Shown one piece after another: positions 1-5,388 of a stretch of DNA of 8,859 bases (positions are counted from its first letter, which is position 1; every line of letters starts with the position of its first letter). Below the pieces are notes generated by a model. The model was given only the letters and a program-made list of their open reading frames with translations. It was not told where the DNA came from and did not search any database. Origin of the DNA: Desulfobulbaceae bacterium UBA2213 (GTDB taxonomy: Bacteria; Desulfobacterota; Desulfobulbia; Desulfobulbales; Desulfocapsaceae); assembly GCA_002327225.1 (NCBI GenBank), contig DCUN01000174.1:12287-21145 (forward strand). The letters are read 5' to 3'. Both the position numbers and the translations under genes were made by a program.

Positions 1-570
1 CTCATCAACCGAAATCAGCAGATGGCGCAGGCCGTGCTCTCCGGGGATCATGAAATTGATGATCAGGAGGTAACTATTGAAGAGGATTGTTTGAAGATCC
101 TGGCCCTGCATCAGCCGGTGGCCTCGGACCTCCGTTTTATTATCGCCGTGCTGAAGATCAACAGCGATCTTGAGCGGGTTGGAGATCTGGCAGTTGGCAT
201 TGCCGAACGCAGCAGTTTTCTTATCGACCAGCCGGCAATTCCGATCGCCTTTGATATGGCATCCATGATGCGGACAGTGGAAGGCATGCTGACCCGCAGC
301 ATCGAGGCCCTGGTTAATCTGGATGTGAACAAGGCCTATCGTGTTCGTGCCGAGGATGATCGGGTGGATGCCATGAACCGGGACATGTATGCCCTGGTTA
401 AAGATGAGATGGCTAAACACCCCGAGCACATCAGTGTTTTATTGCATAATCTGTCAATCAGCCGCCACCTGGAACGGATTGCCGACCACGCCACTAATAT
501 TGCCGAAGATGTCATCTACCTGGTGAAGGCCGAGATCATCCGCCATTCGCCGGAGGTTTTTGAGGATTAA
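1..570 (+). CDS. phoU: PhoU-family phosphate signalling protein, 3' part (5' end outside window)
   Basis: The reading frame is open from base 1, so the gene continues upstream; 189 codons are present and roughly 40-50 N-terminal residues of a normal PhoU (about 220-240 aa) are missing. PhoU is a cytoplasmic all-helical protein that couples the PstSCAB phosphate transporter to the PhoR sensor kinase and represses the Pho regulon when phosphate is plentiful. The sequence shows the two pseudo-repeated three-helix bundles of the family. The first contains LHQPVASDLRFIIAVLKINS followed by DLERVGDLAVGIAE; the second has the matching SRHLERIADHATNIAED near the C-terminus. These acidic E/DxxxD-type motifs bind metal clusters in characterised PhoU proteins. 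The first ATG in the window (base 22) is internal to the family alignment and is not the real start. In most genomes phoU closes a pst operon, so pst genes are expected upstream. The family call is very secure. Confidence 0.95.
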   Translation, partial: LINRNQQMAQAVLSGDHEIDDQEVTIEEDCLKILALHQPVASDLRFIIAVLKINSDLERVGDLAVGIAERSSFLIDQPAIPIAFDMASMMRTVEGMLTRSIEALVNLDVNKAYRVRAEDDRVDAMNRDMYALVKDEMAKHPEHISVLLHNLSISRHLERIADHATNIAEDVIYLVKAEIIRHSPEVFED

Positions 571-598
571 AAGTTCACCTGAATCAAGAACGGCACGA

Positions 599-660
599 AG
601 CAATCAGCGTTTCGGCACCTCCTGTCTGATCTCCAGGCTGAGTCGCTGAAACGCTTTGCT
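599..660 (+). terminator. terminator-like hairpin after phoU
   Basis: An imperfect inverted repeat begins 29 bases after the phoU stop. AGCGTTTCGGC (606-616) pairs with GCTGAAACGCT (645-655) with one G-U pair, and outer arms AGCAA (599-603) and TTGCT (656-660) also pair. A smaller CCTG/CAGG stem (621-624 with 634-637) sits in the loop. The following tract (GTTTCTTGTG) is only moderately T-rich, so this may be a weak or factor-assisted terminator for phoU, or simply a structured intergenic element between the convergent genes. Confidence 0.45.
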
Positions 661-753
661 GTTTCTTGTGTAGCGCAAACAAATTTGTCTGCAGTTCCAT
701 CCCCCTCCAATGTCATCCCAAATGAGTTTTTCTATGCAAGCGTTGCCGCAATG

Positions 754-1047
754 TTACGCCAGCAAATCCTCATAGCGTTCAAACAGGAAGGCCACTCGTC
801 CGGCGTCGGTGTTGATCCCCTTGTAGCCATAGGCGGTGTCAACGGCTTTATCGAGGGCGGCGTGGGCCTTGACCAAACCAATAGGCATGTTGCCCGGCGC
901 ATAGAGAGCTGCCAGTGAGCATTTTTGCCCCTGCTCGGCGCAGCGGGTTTCTTCGGCAGTCCTTTCATTCAAGATGGCTTGCGCCGCCGCTTCGATCTTT
1001 GCCGTGTGGGTTGCTGACAGCGAGACAGGCCAGGGGAAGTTGTTATA
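754..1047 (-). pseudogene. C-terminal remnant of an MmeI-like (type IIL) restriction-methyltransferase
   Basis: Read on the minus strand from 1047, the frame begins YNNFPWPVSLSATHTAKIEA and runs about 97 codons to a TAA at 754-756. It contains LAALYAPGNMP, then LVKAHAALDKAVDTAYGY, then DAGRVAFLFERYEDLL. This series is the characteristic tail of the MmeI-type fused restriction-modification enzymes: the YNNFPWP motif closing the target-recognition region, then the conserved LYxPxxMPxxLxxAHxxLDxAVDxAYG and RVxFLFxxYExL blocks. Everything that should precede YNNFPWP (methyltransferase and recognition domains) is missing; instead the mcrC stop codon lies 2 bases upstream. There is no start codon or ribosome site of its own at the junction; the first ATG lies at 972. 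It is therefore a non-functional gene end. Its partner is the N-terminal fragment at 3959-4285. Family assignment rests on recognised motifs and is strong; the exact junction base is uncertain. Confidence 0.85.
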
Positions 1048-1049
1048 TT

Positions 1050-2381
1050 TTACGATACAGAAATGTGCTTTGAATGGTTCGTTAAATCGTCTCGTTGTGC
1101 GAGCAAGGCATTAATTTCTACGGAAGAATCCACATCAAGCGGGAAAGGTACGGCGTCAAGATACAAATCTGTGTCCAGCTCAAAAGATGGCAATGGCTTT
1201 GAAAATTTTCTCCATGCAGGATAAATCAGTGCCAATTTTCCTGGGCCATTGGTAAAGTATTTTTTCCCGTAAGCAAACATCTGATACATATCGGCTTGGC
1301 TTATTCCTGCCTTTGAATCGTGAATTCCATTGTTGTAGCGGGTGTCAGCGTCAATCAGTTTCCACTTGGTATCAAGGACAATTTCCGGTTGATCGTTTCT
1401 GTAAATTACCATGTCAGGTTTGAGCATGAATGCTCGTGGATTTATAGAAAGAAACTTATCAGTTACTTGGGTTCGCAGTGAATATCCTACTGGGAGTTGT
1501 TGAGCCAGTATCCTGGCAATATATTTTTCAAACAATACTTCCATGGGAAAAAGGAAGGAAATTCCAGCATGTTCGTCAAGCAAGGTGAAAGGACATTGCT
1601 GATTCAGGATGAGCCGTAACCACGGAAGTAAGGACTGGTAATAAATCATGTCCCTGCTGGTTCGCCATTGAGTGAAATCGGCTTTATGGTTGATTGAAAC
1701 CGGTACCTCATCAAAAGCAAATCGTAATTCGCGACAGAGACGTTGGTTGGCATCTGACCTGCTCCATTTTCCTACTAATATCAAGGCTGCATGGATCAAC
1801 CTGTTTTCAGCCCGATTATCTGAAAACACATCATATTCAATACAGAAAAGATGCTGTTTGCTGATAGGTTGCCTGAGCTGTCGCTCCAATTGCAGATGTC
1901 CCTTCAAAAAATACTCTTCAGCTGTAATGCGGGTGTAATCCTTACGGACCCCACGACGAACTACCTGGGTAAGATGTTGCAGAAAGCGGGTAATCAATAC
2001 CTCGATAAGGGGCTGGCGATCCAGTGTCAAATCGGCATCGGTAGTCTCAATGAAAGGCAGGAGATCAACAGCCTGCAACATTCGCCATAAGAGCTTTCGG
2101 GTTTGGCTTGTGTCCTGCCCCTCTTCACTGGTTTTTGGAAGAATTTCGATTTGGGTTCCGTCTGGCGTTGTGATAACCCCGATAAAACTGGTTACCTGAA
2201 GGGCTTTTTGTCCATTATAAGTTGCTGTACGGATAAAAGCATGACGATCATCATGAGACCAGGCGAGTTGCTCCAGGAAAGTCCAAGCCAGGGGATGGCT
2301 GATACCACATACCAACAAAGAATTGCCTGCTTGCTCTCCTCGCAACAGGAATCCATATTCGCGCAAACAGAGACAAGGCAT
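1050..2381 (-). CDS. mcrC: McrC-type nuclease subunit of a McrBC modification-dependent restriction system
   Basis: A 443-residue protein of the McrC family (COG4268), longer than E. coli McrC (348 aa) but within the range of the wider family. McrC is the DNA-cutting partner of McrB: it joins McrB rings, stimulates their GTPase and cleaves modified foreign DNA in the cytoplasm. The N-terminal half (about 1-260) shows typical family blocks, including GVITTPDGTQIEILPK (68-83), and the FLKGHLQLERQL (158-169) and FSDNRAENRLIHAAL (186-200) segments. The nuclease core is a PD-(D/E)XK fold: LKPDMVIY (D323), then EIVLDTKWK (D337, K339), then QADMYQMFAYG (362-372), corresponding to the D...DxK catalytic set of E. 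coli McrC. The ATG starts 2 bases after the mcrB stop, with GAGG about 10 bases upstream inside mcrB, so translation is probably coupled. All key residues appear intact. The gene ends directly against the MmeI-like remnant. Confidence 0.95.
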   Translation of the reverse strand: MPCLCLREYGFLLRGEQAGNSLLVCGISHPLAWTFLEQLAWSHDDRHAFIRTATYNGQKALQVTSFIGVITTPDGTQIEILPKTSEEGQDTSQTRKLLWRMLQAVDLLPFIETTDADLTLDRQPLIEVLITRFLQHLTQVVRRGVRKDYTRITAEEYFLKGHLQLERQLRQPISKQHLFCIEYDVFSDNRAENRLIHAALILVGKWSRSDANQRLCRELRFAFDEVPVSINHKADFTQWRTSRDMIYYQSLLPWLRLILNQQCPFTLLDEHAGISFLFPMEVLFEKYIARILAQQLPVGYSLRTQVTDKFLSINPRAFMLKPDMVIYRNDQPEIVLDTKWKLIDADTRYNNGIHDSKAGISQADMYQMFAYGKKYFTNGPGKLALIYPAWRKFSKPLPSFELDTDLYLDAVPFPLDVDSSVEINALLAQRDDLTNHSKHISVS

Positions 2382-2383
2382 GA

Positions 2384-3682
2384 TCAGGGTGCCTCGTAAA
2401 TCCTGCGGTAGGTTGACTTGTCATTCAACAGGTGATCATTGCGTTGGAATCGTTTGCCAATAGGGGGAAATCCGAGGTTATTGAATTGTTTCTCCGTATA
2501 GATGCCCGTTTTTCCTAACACCTGCGAAATCTTGTCCCAATCCTCAAAGAAATATTCTTCAAGTAAGGGGAGGATATTCCGCTGGAAGACCAGGGCCAAG
2601 TCCTGAATAGTCTTCACATTCATAAAAAAAGCATGGCCGATGGTGTGCTCACGATCATACAGGGCTTCAATTCGTTGATTCATGGTCATGAGCAACTGAC
2701 AAAGGTTGACACCTTCCATATCTGTCGGCAATTTCTCCGGTTGTGGCATGAACTCAACAAAATCAAAACGACGGCGTAATGCTGTATCCATAAGGGCCAG
2801 GGATCGGTCAGCTGTATTCATAGTGCCGATCAGATAAAGATTATTTGGAACTGTGAACTTTTCTCTGGAATAAGGCAGGATCACCTCAACGGTTTCACTA
2901 TTGCCAGCCCGTTTGGTTGGCTCAATCAGAGTAATCAGTTCACCAAAGATCCGGGAAATGTTGCCTCTGTTGATTTCATCAATAATGAGGACATAAGGAT
3001 TGCTGGGGTCGTTCGCTGCTATCCTGGAAATTTGTTTAAAAATGCCGAATTCAACCTCGTAATTGATCATGCCATTCTCGACAACAGCTCGTAGTCCCTC
3101 AACAAAATCTTCGTAGCTAAAACTTTGGTGAAAGGTGACAAATCCGACTCGCCCTTCTGTCCTGAATTGATCAAAACGAACCTTTTGCTCAGCAAAACTA
3201 CCTGTTGGAGTTGTTGTTTTCTCAAGAACACTTAAAGATTCTTCTACCGTGCTATAGGTTTTTCCAGTACCCGGAGGACCAAAGAGGATACGGTTAAGGG
3301 AAGCAGTAAGCTGAGATTTGGAAGATATTCCAATAATTGGTGATTTAGAATATTGCACAGATCCCCCATTTTTGTGAAAAAAATCATGAAGAAATTTAAG
3401 ATAATTTCCAAGTGCAGCTCTCGGTCGGTGATGTCCTGTGCGATTAGAAAAGCCATGAAGTGGGTCTATTGTTTGATTACAACGGTCATAAAGTTCTTGT
3501 ATTTTCGATTCGTCATCAATTTCAAACAATGACTGTGAAGATAACTCGCCATGTTGTCGTAAAAAAGTTGGAATACTATCTTTCAAGTCATCAATACAGT
3601 TTTTTTCATATTGTTCACCAGTGCCACGACCTTCTCGCCACTGCTTAAACAATTGCTCCATGTCACCAGGACTAATTGTCAT
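2384..3682 (-). CDS. mcrB: McrB-type AAA+ GTPase subunit of a McrBC restriction system
   Basis: A 432-residue protein comparable in length to E. coli McrB (459 aa). McrB forms hexameric rings, recognises modified DNA through its N-terminal domain and hydrolyses GTP to drive translocation and cleavage with McrC. The AAA+ core is complete: Walker A GPPGTGKT (135-142), Walker B VLIIDEINRGN (231-241), the McrB signature MNTADRS (288-294) whose NTAD part is linked to GTP use in the family, and an arginine-rich sensor ALRRRFDF (301-308). FVTFHQSFSYEDFVEGLR (181-198) is another strong family block. The first 130 residues form a separate N-terminal domain with RPRAALGNYLKFL (87-99), a short segment seen in many McrB-like proteins; it does not look like the E. 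coli cytosine-binding domain, so the recognised modification cannot be read from sequence. The start at 3682 has a GGA-type ribosome site (AGTGGA) 6 bases upstream. The gene is intact and directly coupled to mcrC. Confidence 0.95.
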   Translation of the reverse strand: MTISPGDMEQLFKQWREGRGTGEQYEKNCIDDLKDSIPTFLRQHGELSSQSLFEIDDESKIQELYDRCNQTIDPLHGFSNRTGHHRPRAALGNYLKFLHDFFHKNGGSVQYSKSPIIGISSKSQLTASLNRILFGPPGTGKTYSTVEESLSVLEKTTTPTGSFAEQKVRFDQFRTEGRVGFVTFHQSFSYEDFVEGLRAVVENGMINYEVEFGIFKQISRIAANDPSNPYVLIIDEINRGNISRIFGELITLIEPTKRAGNSETVEVILPYSREKFTVPNNLYLIGTMNTADRSLALMDTALRRRFDFVEFMPQPEKLPTDMEGVNLCQLLMTMNQRIEALYDREHTIGHAFFMNVKTIQDLALVFQRNILPLLEEYFFEDWDKISQVLGKTGIYTEKQFNNLGFPPIGKRFQRNDHLLNDKSTYRRIYEAP

Positions 3683-3705
3683 ATTATTTCCACTTAGTGA
3701 TTATT

Positions 3706-3734
3706 TTATTAAAAAGGGATGGTCATGGTAACAA
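3706..3734 (-). promoter_or_regulatory. candidate sigma-70-like promoter for mcrBC
   Basis: On the minus strand, TTGTTA (3734-3729) is followed after 17 bases by TAATAA (3711-3706), within an AT-rich gap; the mcrB ATG is at 3682. The -35 match is fair and the -10 match only partial. The -35 abuts the stop codon of the upstream 67-codon ORF, so mcrBC could be transcribed separately from it. This is inference from pattern only. Confidence 0.3.
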
Positions 3735-3938
3735 TTAGTTCTGCTGAGCGGCTAAACTGAAGAAGCGATTCGCATTTTCATTGGCGAGATTGTGTACTTC
3801 ATTTTGTAGTGAAGGTGATAGCTTATTCCTGAAAATATGCTTTCCAATATAAGCCATTTTCATTTCTTCTATACGTTTCCCTGATGTAATTAAATTCCAT
3901 AACTCCATTACTTTCTCCTCATATTGTTTTTCCTTCAT
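3735..3938 (-). CDS. small hypothetical protein (67 aa) preceding mcrB
   Basis: I do not recognise this protein. It is 67 residues, rich in charged and polar residues, with no signal peptide, membrane segment or cysteine, and looks mostly helical: MKEKQYEEKVMELWNLITSG at the start and LSPSLQNEVHNLANENANRF toward the end. It lies 20 bases after the stop of the MmeI-like N-terminal fragment and ends 52 bases before mcrB, on the same strand, and its base composition is AT-rich like mcrB rather than like the remnants, so it probably arrived with mcrBC. The ribosome site is weak (GGTAAG about 10 bases before ATG), which lowers confidence. Possible roles include an accessory or regulatory protein for the restriction module, or the truncated tail of a larger gene lost at the junction. 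No function can be assigned. Confidence 0.55.
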   Translation of the reverse strand: MKEKQYEEKVMELWNLITSGKRIEEMKMAYIGKHIFRNKLSPSLQNEVHNLANENANRFFSLAAQQN

Positions 3939-3958
3939 GACTAAATCTTACCACTGCG

Positions 3959-4285
3959 CTACGGAATGCTAATGACGTTGCTGGCAGGAAGATTGGGAAG
4001 GTATTCAGTGGCTTGCTGGTAGGCCAATGCCAGATCCTTGCCGGTGGACTTCATCTCGATGAGGAGCAGGCCGGGGAAAAAGCCATCTATCCGGCCATGA
4101 CTGCCGCCTAACTTTTTGGCCCGATGCTCGAAACTGACAGCTTTGAGCACCGGCAGTTCAAATATTTCACAGAGGCCCCGGATGAAGTTTTGCGCCTCTC
4201 CCATCTCATAGCCTGCTCGGGAAAAGTCATTGGCAAAACGGGCGGCCCGGGTACGGATCGTGTTGAGGGTGGCGGTGGTGGTCAT
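3959..4285 (-). pseudogene. N-terminal nuclease fragment of an MmeI-like (type IIL) restriction-methyltransferase
   Basis: From an ATG at 4285 the frame gives a 108-residue product starting MTTTATLNTIRTRAARFAND. This matches the amino-terminal region of MmeI-like enzymes: IRxRAxxFAxxF, then EAQNFIRGLCEIFEL, then VSFEHRAKKLGGSHGRIDGF, FPGLLLIEMKSTGKDL and AYQQATEYLPNLP. The nuclease signature is intact as D67-x9-E77-x-K79, the same spacing as the known MmeI set (D70-x9-E80-x-K82). Soon after YLPNLP the frame reads NVISIP and stops (TAG, 3959-3961), exactly where the long helical connector and methyltransferase should begin. The in-frame extension to 4408 would need a TTG start and adds residues foreign to the family, so 4285 is preferred, although no good ribosome site precedes it. 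It is most likely a dead fragment paired with 754-1047; expression as a free nuclease domain cannot be excluded. Confidence 0.85.
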
Positions 4286-4312
4286 GGCTGTGCAAAGCCG
4301 CTGTAAAAAAAG

Positions 4313-4326
4313 AACATGCTCATGTT
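4313..4326. promoter_or_regulatory. inverted repeat AACATG-CT-CATGTT before the MmeI-like gene start
   Basis: A 6-bp perfect inverted repeat with a 2-base spacer lies 28-41 bases upstream of the ATG at 4285. On the minus strand it is followed by C and a run of six T, so it could be an operator of the original restriction gene or a weak small terminator. The stem is short and AT-rich, and neither role is certain. Confidence 0.25.
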
Positions 4327-4535
4327 GTTTCGCAACGGCTCCTTGTATGATTCTGCCCCGCGCGCTCAATGGAAAGTGCTGGTCAGCCTGTAAATTTAAG
4401 TAAAGCAAAGCGCTTTAGGATCGATAGCTGAAACGTGCTTTAGAGTTTTGCCTGCAGTCAGGAGTGTCCGGTGTGAAAAGTGTAATATCCTGCCTGAACG
4501 GCCAAATCCTCCCTCTCTCATCCCCGGACCAAGCT

Positions 4536-4614
4536 GTCATTCCCGAGTTCTTTTGTCGGGAATCCATTGCTGTAAATTCAGCCAGTTATGGATTCACGCC
4601 TACGCAAGAATGAC
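4536..4614. repeat. intergenic palindromic repeat (GTCATTC...GAATGAC type, about 79 bp)
   Basis: The ends GTCATTC (4536-4542) and GAATGAC (4608-4614) are inverted copies, and inside them GAATCCAT (4560-4567) pairs with ATGGATTC (4588-4595). A local CCCGA/TCGGG stem (4542-4546 with 4556-4560) lies in the left arm. This is the layout of the dispersed TCATTCCCG...GGAATCCA intergenic palindromes found in many proteobacterial genomes, which often cause spurious short ORFs. It is probably one of a genome-wide family; other copies are not in the window. Confidence 0.7.
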
Positions 4615-4767
4615 GGTTTTTGAGCGTGATGTGTCATTTTGCAAGAGGCTCATCTGCAAGCATTTTTTAAACCGAATTATGCTGGCCTGCAGCATGATTT
4701 CTAGCTCGTTGGGTAACATTACTCTAAAGGTAAAATGCTAAGAAAACAAACAAATTCTCAAGGTACA

Positions 4768-4784
4768 CTGTACGGAATGTACAG
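4768..4784. promoter_or_regulatory. operator-like inverted repeat CTGTAC-N5-GTACAG
   Basis: CTGTAC (4768-4773) and GTACAG (4779-4784) are perfect inverted copies separated by GGAAT. A further GTAC occurs just before (4763-4766). It lies 206 bases upstream of the PilZ start and could bind a dimeric repressor or activator. It resembles a LexA box (CTGT...ACAG) but has 9 instead of 8 bases between the tetramers, so LexA is not claimed. Confidence 0.3.
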
Positions 4785-4787
4785 AAC

Positions 4788-4948
4788 GTCGGTTCGCCGG
4801 CACAGTTGTAAATCTGCAAGAACAAGCCGATCCTGATCTCTGCCTATATCGAAAGGTATAGAAAAATATACCCATGAATCTATATCAAGAGCCATGGGTT
4901 TCGTTATATAGTCTTATTTAAAGAAGGGAAGTCATTGCCAGCTTTCCC
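4788..4948 (+). promoter_or_regulatory. possible structured leader upstream of the PilZ gene
   Basis: Four successive small hairpins occur. GTCGG/CCGGC closes a TTCG loop (4788-4801). CTATATC/GGTATAG closes a GAAA tetraloop (4844-4861, one G-U pair). ACCCATG/CATGGGT spans 4870-4899 with a 16-base loop. GGGAA/TTCCC spans 4926-4948. Together they could form an RNA leader about 200 bases long ending some 40 bases before the PilZ start. I looked for the conserved cores of the cyclic di-GMP-I riboswitch (such as CGCAAAGCC and GGTAGCGGGG) and did not find them. Whether the region is transcribed is unknown. Confidence 0.3.
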
Positions 4949-4989
4949 ATGAGATTAAGCGGTATGGTGGATTGAAGGAATGAATTGAA

Positions 4990-5310
4990 ATGAGAGAAGA
5001 CTCCGGAGAGATGCCAGTGGAGAAAAGGAAGTCAGAGCGGTTACAGGTAGGAATCCCCATAGAGTTGAAACTGGGTACAGGCATAACCCGCGATTGCTGC
5101 ATTGATGGTGTGTTCTTTGAGACGGATCAGATCTTGTCCGTAGGAGAACAGATCGAGTTTGTCATGAAGATGGAGTACGCGATCAAGGGAGATAGTTCCG
5201 TAAACCTTCGCTGTCAGGGGGAGGTGGTCAGAGTAGAGTCGGGTTTGGAGAAAATGGGGGTGGCTGTCAGCATCACGCGGCATCTGTTTGATGCCGCACC
5301 CATGGCATAG
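4990..5310 (+). CDS. PilZ-domain protein, probable cyclic di-GMP receptor
   Basis: A 106-residue single-domain protein. PilZ domains bind the second messenger cyclic di-GMP and alter motility, exopolysaccharide or surface traits through partner proteins. The arginine motif RxxxR is present (R13 and R17 in EKRKSER), followed by the beta strands LQVGIPIELKL. The second binding motif, normally D/NxSxxG, reads D35-C-C37-I-D-G40, so the usual serine is a cysteine. A strand pair LSVGEQIEFVMKM and a closing GEVVRVE...KMGVAVSI segment complete the small barrel. Length is typical for a stand-alone PilZ protein. The ATG at 4990 has an AAGGAA ribosome site about 9 bases upstream; the alternative ATG at 5011 has GGAG only 3 bases away and is less likely. 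It lies 78 bases upstream of an exported protein on the same strand with no clear terminator between, so co-transcription is plausible. The domain call is strong; the ligand is inferred from family knowledge. Confidence 0.85.
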   Translation: MREDSGEMPVEKRKSERLQVGIPIELKLGTGITRDCCIDGVFFETDQILSVGEQIEFVMKMEYAIKGDSSVNLRCQGEVVRVESGLEKMGVAVSITRHLFDAAPMA

Positions 5311-5388
5311 GTGGAAAGGGGAATTGAGTCAGGTGCAGTTTATCAATGTCGGCATGGCCGATAAAAACTACAAAAGGAGAAACAGAAA

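Larger units (their letters stand above)
4286..4989. other. 704-base intergenic stretch between the restriction island and the PilZ gene
   Basis: I find no convincing protein gene here. The longest frame (4448-4741, plus) is an artefact of reading through the palindromic repeat. The stretch holds, in order: a short inverted repeat at 4313-4326, the GTCATTC-type repeat at 4536-4614, a 10-bp hairpin (AATTATGCTG 4675-4684 with CAGCATGATT 4690-4699, one G-U pair), the CTGTAC/GTACAG inverted repeat at 4768-4784, and a run of small hairpins at 4788-4948 that lead to the PilZ gene. Confidence 0.6.

Noticed and set aside
679..688. Palindrome ACAAATTTGT as an operator
   Set aside because: It is a 10-base AT-rich palindrome between convergent genes with no promoter nearby; chance is the best explanation.
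685..918. Plus-strand ORF of 77 codons
   Set aside because: It is antisense to the MmeI-like C-terminal remnant, whose minus-strand frame carries clear family motifs.
4448..4741. Plus-strand ORF of 97 codons
   Set aside because: It reads through the GTCATTC-type palindromic repeat, a known source of spurious ORFs, and has no family features.
4768..4784. LexA (SOS) box
   Set aside because: The spacing between CTGT and ACAG is 9, not 8, and the downstream genes are not typical SOS genes.
4788..4989. Cyclic di-GMP-I riboswitch before the PilZ gene
   Set aside because: A GAAA tetraloop stem exists, but the conserved core and receptor segments of that riboswitch are not found.
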